This document shows positions 43,187 through 53,135 of a stretch of 64,000 bases of DNA, piece after piece. The position numbers and the translations under genes are program-made. Below the pieces are notes generated by a model. The model did not search any database, was not told the origin of the DNA, and was given only the letters and a program-made list of their open reading frames with translations. Source of the stretch: Ignatzschineria rhizosphaerae (GTDB lineage Bacteria; Pseudomonadota; Gammaproteobacteria; Cardiobacteriales; Wohlfahrtiimonadaceae). The DNA lies in assembly GCF_022655595.1 (NCBI RefSeq), contig NZ_CP093379.1, positions 2,678,010-2,742,009 on the forward strand, written 5' to 3'. Each line of letters begins with the position of its first letter. The stretch's first letter is position 1.

Positions 43187-44665
43187 ATGAAGGACCATAT
43201 TTACGCAGTAATCGATTTAGGCTCAAATAGCTTCCATATGGCAGTGATGCAGGAAGATAATGGCCGAATTTTAGTCGTCGATCGAATTAAAGAGATGGTC
43301 CAATTAGGATATGGTTTATTAGAAGGCGGCGGGATTGATCCGATGGTCCGTGAGCGTGCGCTCCATTGCCTTCGAAAGTTTAGAGAAAGATTGGCTAATA
43401 TTGCGCCGCAAAATTGCCGGGCGGTGGGGACATTAACGCTTCGTAAAATGAAGGACCCAACGTTTATTAAAGAAGCACAAGAAGCGTTAGGGATGCCAAT
43501 TGATATCATTTCAGGGCGGGAAGAGGCGCGTTTAATCTATTTAGGTGTATCACAATATGCCAATATTGTAGATCGTGATCTTTTCGTAATGGATATTGGT
43601 GGCGGTAGTACGGAGTTTATATTAGGACGGGAAAATACCATTAAAGAGGCGTATAGCCGAGATGTGGGCTGTGTGAATATGACACGCAAATTTTTTCCTA
43701 ATGGGGAGGTCTCGCAAGGCGCTTACGATCAAGCCTTGATGTTTGTGGAATCAGAGCTACAATCTTTACGTTACCTCATTCCTTATCAAGATGCCTGCTT
43801 TATCGGGGCTTCTGGAACTATTAGAACGATTGGAGAATTACTCTCTTATATTGGTCTGCAAGATGAGTTTATTACTGGTGAAGCGCTGAAACGTTTAGCG
43901 CGAAAATTTATTGATTTGGGCTCTAATAAAAAGATTGCCAAATTTTTTGATTTAAGTGACCTTCGAGCAGATGTTATGCCAGCTGGGCTTGTGATTTTGC
44001 AATCAGCCTTTAAGGTATTATCCATTAAAGAGCTTTCTGTGACGAATGTTGCACTTCGTGAAGGAATGCTTTTTGACCTTTTAGGTAGAGTTCATCAAAA
44101 AGATCGCCGAGATGAAACAATTAGTAGTCTTATTACAAGAATTGGGGCGGATGAAGGGCAAGCAAGAAGAGTTGCGATTACGAGCTTAAAGCTTGCAAAA
44201 ATGCTTAAAGATCCTGATGGGAATAAAATACAATTAGAAGATGATGCGTTACGATATTTAAAGTGGGCCTCATATCTACATGAAATCGGCTTATCAATCT
44301 CTCATCATCGGCAATATAAGCATGCCGCTTATTTAGTAGAGCATGCGGATTTAGATGGTTTTAGTAAACAAGATCAAAAGATTCTTGCAACCATTATCTA
44401 TAATCATCAGCGTAAGATTGATTTAGATGATTTTAAGGGAATGCCGGAGTATGTGCTATTAATCACGCTACTACTTCGAGTTTCGGTACTCTTTAATCGA
44501 GGCAGGTACTTACAAGAATCGCCAGATGTTGAAATATTTTTGACAGATCATGAGATTAAGCTTCGTTTTGAAAAAGGGTGGCTGCGGGATCATCCTCTTT
44601 TTAAGGAAGATTTACATTCAGAGCAAAAATTCTTGCACCAAGCTGGAATTGCTTTGAATTGGTAA
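43187..44665 (+). CDS. ppx: Exopolyphosphatase / pppGpp phosphatase family
   Basis: 492 residues. N-terminal ASKHA fold with A-V-I-D-L-G-S-N-S-F-H (residues 8-18), V-G-T-L-T-L-R (about 84-90), the catalytic region S-G-R-E-E-A-R-L-I-Y-L-G-V, and D-I-G-G-G-S-T-E-F near 142. The C-terminal half is HD-like and helical (Y-L-H-E-I-G-L-S-I-S-H-H). Length fits Ppx rather than the shorter single-domain forms. It would hydrolyse inorganic polyphosphate; GppA activity cannot be excluded from sequence alone. Downstream of rsmA in the same direction. Confidence 0.88.
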   Translation: MKDHIYAVIDLGSNSFHMAVMQEDNGRILVVDRIKEMVQLGYGLLEGGGIDPMVRERALHCLRKFRERLANIAPQNCRAVGTLTLRKMKDPTFIKEAQEALGMPIDIISGREEARLIYLGVSQYANIVDRDLFVMDIGGGSTEFILGRENTIKEAYSRDVGCVNMTRKFFPNGEVSQGAYDQALMFVESELQSLRYLIPYQDACFIGASGTIRTIGELLSYIGLQDEFITGEALKRLARKFIDLGSNKKIAKFFDLSDLRADVMPAGLVILQSAFKVLSIKELSVTNVALREGMLFDLLGRVHQKDRRDETISSLITRIGADEGQARRVAITSLKLAKMLKDPDGNKIQLEDDALRYLKWASYLHEIGLSISHHRQYKHAAYLVEHADLDGFSKQDQKILATIIYNHQRKIDLDDFKGMPEYVLLITLLLRVSVLFNRGRYLQESPDVEIFLTDHEIKLRFEKGWLRDHPLFKEDLHSEQKFLHQAGIALNW

Positions 44666-44676
44666 GGTCCTAGTCG

Positions 44677-44705
44677 TAACCTCGTTACGATAGTAACGAG
44701 GTTTA
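44677..44705 (+). terminator. ppx terminator
   Basis: AACCTCGTTAC and GTAACGAGGTT arms around GATA. The last bases (GAGGTTTAAAAG) merge with the start of repeat copy C, so the repeat lies directly against or inside the terminator. Confidence 0.75.
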
Positions 44706-44845
44706 AAAGAGATTAAATCATACTGCCGGCGCATCAGTTATGAGAAGCACAAGAATCGTTCTATCCGGAAGCATGCAAGCTAATTTGATACATCCTTTGT
44801 GCTATTAAATTACTTTTAAAATAATGTTTCTTGAACCGAATTGGC
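44697..44845 (+). repeat. Dispersed intergenic repeat, copy C
   Basis: GGTTTAAAAGAGATTAAATC, then CTGCCGGCGCATCAG, ATGAGAAGC and TATCCGG...ATGCAAGC align with copies A and B. A degenerate inverted terminus, GTTTCTTGAACCGAATT (44826-44842), matches 13 of 17 positions of the complementary end of copy B, giving about 145 bp overall. Located between the convergent ppx and HAD genes. Confidence 0.75.
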
Positions 44846-44860
44846 TATAAAAATGATATA

Positions 44861-44893
44861 AAACAGGGATCATGAAAACCATGATCCCTGTTT
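44861..44893. terminator. Strong bidirectional terminator hairpin
   Basis: A perfect 14-bp stem, AAACAGGGATCATG (44861-44874) with CATGATCCCTGTTT (44880-44893), and a five-base loop. It ends the HAD gene on the reverse strand. Confidence 0.75.
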
Positions 44894-44931
44894 GGTATTT
44901 AGAATCCTTAAAAATACTCATTAGTGAGCGC

Positions 44932-45858
44932 TTAGTTATTCTTAATAATAAAATCGGGTTGAATGCCAGACTTTTCAATAAATGGCAGTGGATCACGTCC
45001 TCTTAGGAAGCCCCAATCTGCTTTTAGGAGTGTTTTACAACCTGCGTGATTACCCCCTAAAATATCTGTATGGAGCGTATCGCCGACCATTAAGATGCGT
45101 GAAACTTCAAAATCTCCAATGGCTGCTTTAATTTTGTTAAAAGCAACATCATAGGTATTTTGAAAAGGCTTACCACAAAAGGTCACATCTAAATCAGGTA
45201 GCATCTTTAGTAGCTCAATTGTATAAAACCCAGGTTCTACAGAGAAAGAATCTTCAAGAGGAGCGCTAATATCAGGATTGCCAATAATCAGTGGACGGCG
45301 GCGTTTAATCAGAGATTCCATCAATAATGCTTGCCATGCAGCATTCCAATAGCTAGTTGCTAGAAAGATAAACCCATCGACAAAATCAATATTATCTTTA
45401 GAAAGTAAGACGGTATTAGCCGGTAATTGATCGATAAATGCACCATCTCCGACAATTACGCCCCAAGTTTTTCCCTCTTTTGTAAGGTCAAAGTGAGGCA
45501 GTTCTGATTCAACCGCATCACGAGAAGAGATAATGTGTGAAGGCTTAATATCATAGCCCAATTGGGGATACATTTTTGCACGGACATCTGTTGGGTATGA
45601 AGCGCCATTGGTTAAGACAAAGGTCTCTTTGCCAAGAGATTGTAGCGTTTTAATAGTCTGTGGCATGTGGGGTACCGCAGTTCCACCAATGTTGAGAACA
45701 CCAAAGCCATCGAGCAGTAAAATATCATATTGATCTTTGATCTCAAGGAGAGAATTGACAAATTGGCACGCTTTTTGAGGGACTTTACACTCAGGGAAAA
45801 GACGTTGTTGATTGTAGTATGTATCGTATAGTGACCAAACTTTATCAAAGTTAAGCAT
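44932..45858 (-). CDS. HAD-superfamily class IIA hydrolase (TIGR01459-type)
   Basis: 308 residues. HAD motif I is I-L-L-L-D-G-F-G-V-L near residue 45, motif II is V-L-T-N-G-A near 80, and the C-terminal I-L-M-V-G-D-T-L-H-T-D-I-L-G-G-N supplies the last metal ligands. The cap lies between motifs II and III as in NagD-like class IIA phosphatases. The first Asp is followed by G rather than by the usual D-x-D nucleophile/acid pair (D-G-F), as is normal for NagD-like relatives. Substrate unknown; a sugar or nucleotide phosphate is likely. Divergent from the MATE gene. Confidence 0.8.
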   Translation of the reverse strand: MLNFDKVWSLYDTYYNQQRLFPECKVPQKACQFVNSLLEIKDQYDILLLDGFGVLNIGGTAVPHMPQTIKTLQSLGKETFVLTNGASYPTDVRAKMYPQLGYDIKPSHIISSRDAVESELPHFDLTKEGKTWGVIVGDGAFIDQLPANTVLLSKDNIDFVDGFIFLATSYWNAAWQALLMESLIKRRRPLIIGNPDISAPLEDSFSVEPGFYTIELLKMLPDLDVTFCGKPFQNTYDVAFNKIKAAIGDFEVSRILMVGDTLHTDILGGNHAGCKTLLKADWGFLRGRDPLPFIEKSGIQPDFIIKNN

Positions 45859-46064
45859 TATTTTGACCTATGTAAAAAGTAATCATATAAGGGCTGGAGA
45901 TAGAAATTTCCGGCGCTTTTAAAATATTTTAAGAGGTATCTTCTCTTATTATAAGATCCCATTGTAACGTTTAGATGACGTTAGAGTTAAATTTATCATC
46001 CCCTCTCCTTTTTTATTGAAAAGCGGAGTAAACTATTGAGGTTATAGGTCACTTTGAGGTTTTT

Positions 46065-47417
46065 GTGCGAAGGTACAATGTCGTTTTAATTAAGTTATTT
46101 GCAAGTTATGTGGTTCCTACCGTGCTTGCAATGTTTATTAGTGGTACTTATCAGATTGTCGATGGCTTCTTTGTGGGGCATTTTATCGGCGTTAATGGCT
46201 TAGCGGCGGTTAACATTGGCTGGTCCTATATTACGCTCCTTTTAGGGTTTGGCTTTTTAGTCGGTGTTGGTATTGGGAGTCTTTACTCTATCTCTAAAGG
46301 GGAAGACGATGATGAGAAAGCTCGTAAAATTTTAGGGCAAGCACTGTTTTTACAGTTTATTCCTGGAATTTTGATTGGCTTAATCCTCTATTTTAGTTCG
46401 CCTTGGCTGGTTTATGTGCTGGGAATCTCAGGTAGTAGCGCCGAGATGGCGATTATCTTTATTCAAACCTTCTCTTTTGCGGCCCCATTTGTGATTGGGA
46501 GCTTGGCAATGCCCTTTATCGTTAGAAATGTGGGAACGCCCCTACGAGCTACTGGCTATATCGCTGCTGGTGTTGTGGTGAATATTCTACTTTCTTACTT
46601 TTTAATCTCTTATTTAAGAGTGGGCGTTGTGGGCGCAGCCCTTGCTAGTATTGGTGGGGAGATTGTGGCGATGACTCTTGGCGGTTATTTTGTATTAAAG
46701 CAGAGTCGTGAAAAGCTCTCTTGGCAGGATTTTAAACCCGACTTTAAGCTCATTGGTGCGATTTTATTAACGGGAAGCTCCGCCTTTTTTACCTTTATCT
46801 ATATTGGCTTTATTATGACATTACATCATAAAGTCTTAGTTGAATATGGGGGGACGGTTGCTGTTTCTGCTTATACGATTGCAGGGTACCTTTTAACCAT
46901 CTATTACTTTGCCGTTGAAGGTGTTGCAAATGGTGCGCAGCCTTTAATTAGCCGGTTTTATGGGGAAGAGCGAGTCAGATCAACAAGATATGTGACGAGG
47001 CTGATGGTCTATGTAGGGTTAGGTATTGGGATGATTATAACGGCATCACTTTTACTCTTTCCAGAGTTTTTTACGAGTTGGTTTACCGATGATCCTGAGC
47101 TTAAGAGCGTCACAGCTTACGCCTTAAGGCTGCATTTAGCGGTGCTCTTTTTAGATGGGTTATTTGTAACAGCGACGATGTTCTTCCAAGCGATTGGGGA
47201 AGGGCAAAAAGCATTAGTGATCTCAATTGGTAATCTGTTACTACAAGTCCCATTTCTCTTTATTTTACCGAAGTATTGGGGATTAGATGGTGTTTGGCTG
47301 ACGATGCCGATCGCCACCGTCATTTTGGCGATTCCCGTAGCTTGGATGTTCTATAGTCGTTATCAGCGAATTACGGATGATGAATTTTTAGAAGATGAGG
47401 TTTTAGTCGCAGATTAG
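46065..47417 (+). CDS. MATE-family efflux transporter
   Basis: 450 residues, GTG start at 46065 with GAGG five bases upstream. Twelve hydrophobic helices in two halves. The N-half has I-S-G-T-Y-Q-I-V-D-G-F-F-V-G-H-F-I-G-V-N-G-L-A-A-V-N, a MATE signature; the C-half has A-Y-T-I-A-G-Y, V-E-G-V-A-N-G-A-Q-P-L-I-S and Q-A-I-G-E-G. It resembles the MepA-like branch, which exports cationic drugs or dyes with Na+ or H+ coupling. Own terminator downstream. Confidence 0.88.
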   Translation: MRRYNVVLIKLFASYVVPTVLAMFISGTYQIVDGFFVGHFIGVNGLAAVNIGWSYITLLLGFGFLVGVGIGSLYSISKGEDDDEKARKILGQALFLQFIPGILIGLILYFSSPWLVYVLGISGSSAEMAIIFIQTFSFAAPFVIGSLAMPFIVRNVGTPLRATGYIAAGVVVNILLSYFLISYLRVGVVGAALASIGGEIVAMTLGGYFVLKQSREKLSWQDFKPDFKLIGAILLTGSSAFFTFIYIGFIMTLHHKVLVEYGGTVAVSAYTIAGYLLTIYYFAVEGVANGAQPLISRFYGEERVRSTRYVTRLMVYVGLGIGMIITASLLLFPEFFTSWFTDDPELKSVTAYALRLHLAVLFLDGLFVTATMFFQAIGEGQKALVISIGNLLLQVPFLFILPKYWGLDGVWLTMPIATVILAIPVAWMFYSRYQRITDDEFLEDEVLVAD

Positions 47418-47448
47418 ATCTTTATTGGGTCTGTCTATTAACAATAAA

Positions 47449-47475
47449 AAAACGCACCCTTAAAAGGTGCGTTTT
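47449..47475. terminator. Bidirectional terminator between convergent genes
   Basis: AAAACGCACC (47449-47458) and GGTGCGTTTT (47466-47475) around a seven-base loop. It serves both the MATE gene and the sulfatase-fold gene. Confidence 0.85.
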
Positions 47476-47504
47476 GTTTTATCATTTATTGAATATTACC
47501 TGTT

Positions 47505-49232
47505 TTAATCTGCAAAGAAGTTATATTCTAGCTGTTTATCTGATTTGCCAGTTTCTTGGAAGTGCTGAATATCTTTAGGCGTAATATCAAAACGCTCAAT
47601 CTCACTTCTAAAATGAGGAATAGGGCGTTTATAGATAAACCCGATCTCTTTTCCTGTTTTATTTAAAAGCGCTGGATATTCAGTGTAACTTTCGATCACT
47701 TCTGGCTTATATCCCATGAAGTCCATAATCATCGGGGCTGTAATCATCTGGTTTGTAACCCCGGTATTTTGTTGTAGTGTTTGTACTAAATCGCTTGCGA
47801 TAATCTCAGGATTTGCAAAGAGTATGTAAGGTACAAGCCCTTCTTCCATAGAGGTTGTTTTGGCATCACAGTGAGTCTTTTTACTACTAGGGTTAGAGAG
47901 GTCTTGTCCGTGATCTGATGTATAGATCACAATGGTTTCTGGGTTTTGCTCTAAAAGTGCTTGCAGCTTTATAAAAAACTCATTGGTATTTGCGCGAATC
48001 AGGTTTTTATAAGAATTCATTGCTTCTTCACTCGTGGCATCGGCAAGATTTGTATTTTTCATTGCTGGGGTAAAAGGCGTTGCAAATCCCGTATTTTGGA
48101 AGGGGAAGTGGGATCCTTTTAAACCGGCATAGATAAAGACAGGCTCACTATTTTCTGCAAGGATATTGGTAATAATATCGATTACTTCGCCATCATTTTT
48201 AAGAGTGCTGCCATGAATATTCGTGACATCTTGAAGTTCACTATCGGTATAAAAATTATGACCTGTTGCGTTATGCTGCGCGTCGATAATAAAAGGTTTA
48301 AAGCCAGCGGTTTTTGCAATATCCCAAACGGTTGTAGTATCTACAAAGAGATCGCTTGGTTCTTTATGTAGGCGAGGGAGTTTACGCATTGCGAGATTTG
48401 AGGTATCACTACAGTTAGAAAAAGACGCAACGATTCCAAAGTTTAGGAGAGAGTCTTGAGGAAAATCTAATAATGCCGGAGTTGTACCAAGGGGGGTATT
48501 GAACTCAATCATATCGCCGCGAATAGATTCATCCATCACGACAATGATGTTCTTCGCTTTAGGGGTTAGGAGGTCTGCTTTTGTTGGCGCTATTCTTGGA
48601 TGGTATTCAAAGCTTGCCGCATTTGAGCGCAAAAAGTTGAGGTAGGTAAATGTGGATACTTGCGCAACGGGCGTAATAAAGGAGGCGCGCCCATTGGTGC
48701 CTTTTCCGCTTTTGTTGTAGATAATCATGAGTATGCCGGCAAGCGCTAAGAGATAGAGCATTACAGCTGTTAATGTACCTTTCCAGCCCATATGGATTTT
48801 GGGGAAGAGAAAGAAGCCAACGGTAATCGGTAGATGGTAGAGAATGGCTTGGATAATGGCGCCTTGATAGCTTAATGCTGCGTGGCCAATCATCACTCTT
48901 GCATCCATTAAGGTTCTAAAATCTTCATAATCAGGCTCACTGCCGGTTGTGAAGTAGTAGATAAGATAGGTCATAGAACCAAAGAGGAAAAGCCCGTAGA
49001 GCGGGATTCTATAACGCATTTTAGTAAAGGCAAAGAGCTCCACAATTGTCAGGGCAAAGAGTGAAGTCAGAAGATGTCTAATGAGGCGATCTGGACGTTC
49101 TATCGAGATATAATAGAGGGATTTTCCTTCAATAAAAGGATAATTGATGAGGACAAATCCTATTGCAATGAGAACGATTTTGCCAAAAATGCGCATAATA
49201 AAGAACCTTAAAAGCGAGATGAAAGAACGCAT
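47505..49232 (-). CDS. Membrane sulfatase-fold enzyme, phosphoethanolamine-transferase-like
   Basis: 575 residues; ATG 49232 has AAAGG five bases upstream, while ATG 49196 (AAGG nine bases upstream) is an alternative. Four or five N-terminal transmembrane helices (about residues 13-180) are followed by a periplasmic alkaline-phosphatase-superfamily domain: V-V-M-D-E-S-I-R-G-D-M-I near 240 (metal and nucleophile region), K-G-S-H-F-P-F, and Y-T-S-D-H-G-Q-D-L near 430. This is the layout of EptA/CptA-type lipid A phosphoethanolamine transferases and relatives. The D-E-S motif keeps a serine next to the usual threonine nucleophile region, so the exact activity needs testing. Flanked by ubiD divergently. 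Confidence 0.75.
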   Translation of the reverse strand: MRSFISLLRFFIMRIFGKIVLIAIGFVLINYPFIEGKSLYYISIERPDRLIRHLLTSLFALTIVELFAFTKMRYRIPLYGLFLFGSMTYLIYYFTTGSEPDYEDFRTLMDARVMIGHAALSYQGAIIQAILYHLPITVGFFLFPKIHMGWKGTLTAVMLYLLALAGILMIIYNKSGKGTNGRASFITPVAQVSTFTYLNFLRSNAASFEYHPRIAPTKADLLTPKAKNIIVVMDESIRGDMIEFNTPLGTTPALLDFPQDSLLNFGIVASFSNCSDTSNLAMRKLPRLHKEPSDLFVDTTTVWDIAKTAGFKPFIIDAQHNATGHNFYTDSELQDVTNIHGSTLKNDGEVIDIITNILAENSEPVFIYAGLKGSHFPFQNTGFATPFTPAMKNTNLADATSEEAMNSYKNLIRANTNEFFIKLQALLEQNPETIVIYTSDHGQDLSNPSSKKTHCDAKTTSMEEGLVPYILFANPEIIASDLVQTLQQNTGVTNQMITAPMIMDFMGYKPEVIESYTEYPALLNKTGKEIGFIYKRPIPHFRSEIERFDITPKDIQHFQETGKSDKQLEYNFFAD

Positions 49233-49371
49233 TATAACCTTTGATAGCTGTTTCTGAATAATAAAAACAGCTCTTTTTCAAGTGCTTTGGTATTGGTGGT
49301 GAAGATAAGGACTGAAAAAATGCTTCTGTGTTAAAATAATTCAAAATTTAAGTGTTAGAAGGAAGGCTTGC

Positions 49372-50844
49372 ATGCAGTTTCAGGATCTACGGGAATTTAT
49401 TGCATTTTTAGAAGAGAATGGGGAGCTTAAACGTATCCATGAGGAGATAGATCCTTATTTGGAAATGACGGAGATTAGTGATCGCACACTTCGAAAGGAA
49501 GGACCGGCGCTATTATTTGAGAACCCAAAGGGATCAAATATTCCTGTATTAACCAATCTCTTTGGTACGCCCTCTAGAGTTGCTTTTGGGATGGGGCAAG
49601 AATCTGTAGAAAAACTTCGTGAAATTGGTGAGTTTTTGGCATTTTTAAGAGAGCCTGAGCCCCCTGAGAATTTTAAAGATGCTGTTGAAAAACTGCCGAA
49701 GTTTAAACAGGTCTTATCTATGCGTCCTAAGAGAGTGAAAAAGCCTCTTTGTCAGGAAGTGATTATTGAAAAAGAGGATATTGACCTGACAAAAATGCCC
49801 ATTCAGCACTGCTGGCCTGGTGATGCTGCGCCGTTAGTGACTTGGGGATTGACGATTACAAAAGGTCCTTCTAAGAAGCGACAAAACTTAGGGATCTATC
49901 GTCAGCAGGTGATTGGCAAAAACCGTTTAATTATGAGATGGCTGGCTCATCGTGGTGGAGCGCTTGACTATCGGGATTTTAGATTAAAAAATCCGGGGAA
50001 GCCTTTCCCTGTGGTAGTTGCTTTAGGCGCTGATCCGGCAACGATTTTGGGGGCAGTTACGCCAGTCCCTGATGCTCTGTCTGAATATGCATTTGCAGGA
50101 TTACTTCGTGGAAAAAGAACACAAGTAGCAAAGGCATCACTTCATCCTGAATTATCAGTGCCGGCAACCGCAGAAATTATTTTAGAAGGATATATCTATC
50201 CTGAAGATATGGCGGAAGAGGGTCCTTATGGGGATCATACCGGATATTATAATGAAACAGATTATTTCCCTGTCTTTACAGTTGAGCGAATGACGACACG
50301 AGAAAATCCGATCTATCACTCAACTTACACCGGAAGACCACCTGATGAGCCAGCGGTATTAGGTGTTGCGTTGAACGAAGTATTTGTACCGATTTTAAGA
50401 AAGCAGTTTCCAGAAATAGTTGATTTTTATCTCCCGCCAGAAGGGTGTTCTTATCGAATGGCTGTCGTGTCGATTAAGAAACAATATGCGGGGCATGCAA
50501 AGCGCGTGATGCTTGGGGTTTGGTCGTATTTGCGACAATTTATGTATACCAAGTTTATTGTCATTGTCGATGAAGATATTAATTGCCGGGATTGGAATGA
50601 TGTTATCTGGGCGATTACAACAAGAATGGATCCGGCAAGAGATACGGTAATGGTTGAAAATACCCCTATTGATTATCTTGATTTTGCATCACCTATATCG
50701 GGGCTTGGCTCTAAAATGGGGATGGACGCCACCAATAAATGGGAAGGAGAGACTGATCGAGAGTGGGGAATTCCGATTGTGAAGGACCGAGAAGTTGTGG
50801 AAAAAGTTGATGAGAAGTGGGAGCGCCTGAATATTTTTGGTTAA
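49372..50844 (+). CDS. ubiD: 4-hydroxy-3-polyprenylbenzoate decarboxylase
   Basis: 490 residues, typical UbiD length. N-terminal [15 protein letters not shown]; a middle part with L-G-I-Y-R-Q-Q and R-W-L-A-H-R-G-G-A that binds prenylated FMN and metal; and catalytic E[13 protein letters not shown] near residue 285. It decarboxylates the quinone-ring precursor in ubiquinone synthesis using the cofactor made by UbiX. No ubiX gene lies in the window. Confidence 0.95.
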   Translation: MQFQDLREFIAFLEENGELKRIHEEIDPYLEMTEISDRTLRKEGPALLFENPKGSNIPVLTNLFGTPSRVAFGMGQESVEKLREIGEFLAFLREPEPPENFKDAVEKLPKFKQVLSMRPKRVKKPLCQEVIIEKEDIDLTKMPIQHCWPGDAAPLVTWGLTITKGPSKKRQNLGIYRQQVIGKNRLIMRWLAHRGGALDYRDFRLKNPGKPFPVVVALGADPATILGAVTPVPDALSEYAFAGLLRGKRTQVAKASLHPELSVPATAEIILEGYIYPEDMAEEGPYGDHTGYYNETDYFPVFTVERMTTRENPIYHSTYTGRPPDEPAVLGVALNEVFVPILRKQFPEIVDFYLPPEGCSYRMAVVSIKKQYAGHAKRVMLGVWSYLRQFMYTKFIVIVDEDINCRDWNDVIWAITTRMDPARDTVMVENTPIDYLDFASPISGLGSKMGMDATNKWEGETDREWGIPIVKDREVVEKVDEKWERLNIFG

Positions 50845-50968
50845 TAAGACATCGGTGGTCGTATTTTTATTGCGGGTATCTTTCAGTCATAGGTTTATTA
50901 TTGAGAGAAAGCGCCATTAATACTATCAAGACGCTTGAATAATATTGTGTAAACAGTAGGAGTTAGCG

Positions 50969-51538
50969 ATGATTAATAGAGTTTTAAAACTAGGGTTAGC
51001 CAGTTTTTTAATGTTGTTATTAGCAGGGTGTGCGTCATTGACGGGCGGGAATATTTCGACAAACAATCCGGATGCTTATGGCGATGCGCAAGTCTCTGCT
51101 ATGAGTAATAAAGACCTCATTGGTCTTGAGGCAATGTTAGGGGGAAAAATCACAACTTTAAACTCACAAGCCGATAAGGTGCGTGTTGAAGTGGTGCGTT
51201 ATGAGTTAGATAAAGATGGATTCCCTATTACAAGAGAGGGAGAGATCGCCGATAACCGCATTATTGTGGATATTTATGGGCATGTTCGTACCAATGGTTA
51301 TTCCCCCGGAGACTATTTTACAGCAGTTGGAACGATTAAAAGTGTAGATGATGTCACTATTGGTGGTGAAAAGGTTCGAATTTTTATGATGGATGCAAAA
51401 GATTATGAGTTTTGGCGAGATCCTCGTAGAGAGCTCTACTATGATGATTATGGGTTTAATAGTCCTGCCATTCGTTACCATCATTATAATGCCGGTTGGG
51501 GATTTGGTTTCGGTCCTTATTTCCCATATTACTATTAA
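50969..51538 (+). CDS. Slp-family outer membrane lipoprotein
   Basis: 189 residues, AGGAG upstream. Signal and lipobox L-L-A-G-C (Cys21), then the Slp body: L-G-G-K-I near residue 57, V-E-V-V-R-Y-x-L-D-K-D-G-F-P near 73, I-V-D-I-Y-G-H and Y-S-P-G-D-Y-F-T-A-V-G-T-I. The C-terminal 40 residues are rich in Tyr, Gly and His (R-Y-H-H-Y-N-A-G-W-G-F-G-F-G-P-Y-F-P-Y-Y-Y), a known Slp-like tail. Slp proteins are envelope-stress lipoproteins of unclear function. Single gene. Confidence 0.82.
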   Translation: MINRVLKLGLASFLMLLLAGCASLTGGNISTNNPDAYGDAQVSAMSNKDLIGLEAMLGGKITTLNSQADKVRVEVVRYELDKDGFPITREGEIADNRIIVDIYGHVRTNGYSPGDYFTAVGTIKSVDDVTIGGEKVRIFMMDAKDYEFWRDPRRELYYDDYGFNSPAIRYHHYNAGWGFGFGPYFPYYY

Positions 51539-51827
51539 GTGTTAAAATAATTGACGAAATTTGCATTGGTCAGGTGCTTTTTCTGTTTTAAGAGACAGTA
51601 ATAGCTTCATCACTTTTTATAGATATTTTTTCGTTATTTATCGTCAGAGATAAATGAAAAGTGTCAGTTTAAAGGTCTTGAAAAGAGAGGTTTTGAGGCT
51701 TAAGTGTTGATTTGTGGTGTATAAGATCAATTTTAGCTAGATGCTACAATGCGTAATCGTCTGAAATTTGATATGATTTAGGCAATTTTTGCATTGTGAT
51801 GTATCGATATTGGATTATAAATAACTC
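51539..51827 (+). other. slp-hemA intergenic region
   Basis: 289 bp without an ORF. It contains a possible weak hairpin TTTATC...GATAAA (about 51636-51653) without a T-run. It must hold the hemA promoter; TACAAT near 51744 is a candidate -10 element, but no convincing -35 element lies at standard spacing. Confidence 0.35.
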
Positions 51828-53078
51828 ATGAGTTTATTAGTATTAGGGATTGGTCATAAAACTGCTTCGGTAGATATCCGTGAGCGAGCGACACTTGTGC
51901 CTGAAAATATTAAGGCATTTTTAGCAATGGCTAAAACCTGTCGTATTGCTAGTGAAGTAGTAGTTTTGTCAACTTGTAACCGGACAGAATTTTACTTCTA
52001 TCAGTTAACGATGCCGATAGAAGAGTTTTGTGAGGTGTGGGCAAATTACTCAGAGCTAGATGCCAAGACTGCTAAAGCACACATGTATCAAATTGAAGGG
52101 GATGAAGCGGCGCGTTATATCTTTCGTGTTGCTGCAGGTCTTGAGTCTCTGATTTTGGGTGAGCCTCAAATTATGGGGCAATTAAAAGATTCTTTAAGTA
52201 TTGCAACAGAGTATGGAACGGCACAAAAATATCTGCAGCGAGCGCTACAGATGAGTTTTAATGTGGCAAAAGAGATTCGAACAGAGACAAATATCGGCGC
52301 ATTTGCCGTATCGGTGGCTTTTTCCGCTGTGCAACTTGCGAAAAATATCTTTGATGGGCTGGAAAATCATCATGTGTTATTAGTCGGTGCAGGTGAAACG
52401 ATTGAGCTAGTGGCAAGGCATCTTATAGAAGCGGGTGTTAAAAATATTACGATTGCCAATAGACGTGTAGAGCGAGCAAAGCTGATGATCGATGATCTAG
52501 GGATTGAAGCGGATGCTCATAGCTTAGAGGATTTAGCGCAATTACTCCCTAAAGCAGATATTGTAGTGGCATCAACGGCGGCTCAAGAAGCATTGATTAC
52601 GAAAGAGATGACTAAAAGTGCTCTGAAGCTTCGAAAAAATCGCCCAATGTTGATGATAGATCTCGCTGTTCCAAGAGATATTTCACCAGAATTAGATAAG
52701 TTATCAAATATCTATCTTTACACGGTGGATAACCTCAATGAGATTGTAGAGGATAATCAGCGTGCTAGGGAAGAAGCGGCAGTTGCTGCTGGGAAGTATG
52801 TTGATAAAGGGTTAGAGCGTTGGATTGAATGGTACAAGTTATCAGAAGTAGGAAGTTCTATTCAGGCAATGGTCAATTATGCCGAAGTAGAGAAAGAAGA
52901 AGCGGTTCATAGGCTCTTAAATCAGCTTGATGGGAGCTATGATGCCGTTTTAATTGAGAAAATGGCAACGCAATTAGCAAACCGTCTTCTCCATCCCATG
53001 ATTGAACATCTTAAATCACTGGAAGAAGCGGAAGAAAAAGTGAAGGTCACAGAGCTTCTTGCGCAATTTAAGGTTTAA
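51828..53078 (+). CDS. hemA: Glutamyl-tRNA reductase
   Basis: 416 residues. Catalytic domain L-G-I-G-H-K-T-A-S-V-D-I-R-E-R near the start and the nucleophile in L-S-T-C50-N-R-T-E, the same position as in E. coli. NADPH-binding V-L-L-V-G-A-G-E-T-I-E-L near 183 and a dimerisation helix at the C-terminus follow. It makes glutamate-1-semialdehyde, the committed step of tetrapyrrole synthesis. prfA and the prmC/lolB genes often found nearby are not adjacent here. Confidence 0.97.
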   Translation: MSLLVLGIGHKTASVDIRERATLVPENIKAFLAMAKTCRIASEVVVLSTCNRTEFYFYQLTMPIEEFCEVWANYSELDAKTAKAHMYQIEGDEAARYIFRVAAGLESLILGEPQIMGQLKDSLSIATEYGTAQKYLQRALQMSFNVAKEIRTETNIGAFAVSVAFSAVQLAKNIFDGLENHHVLLVGAGETIELVARHLIEAGVKNITIANRRVERAKLMIDDLGIEADAHSLEDLAQLLPKADIVVASTAAQEALITKEMTKSALKLRKNRPMLMIDLAVPRDISPELDKLSNIYLYTVDNLNEIVEDNQRAREEAAVAAGKYVDKGLERWIEWYKLSEVGSSIQAMVNYAEVEKEEAVHRLLNQLDGSYDAVLIEKMATQLANRLLHPMIEHLKSLEEAEEKVKVTELLAQFKV

Positions 53079-53135
53079 AAAGTGGGAAATTTGGTATAAT
53101 CACAGGATTGATTTTTTTATTACTCAAGGAATAGT

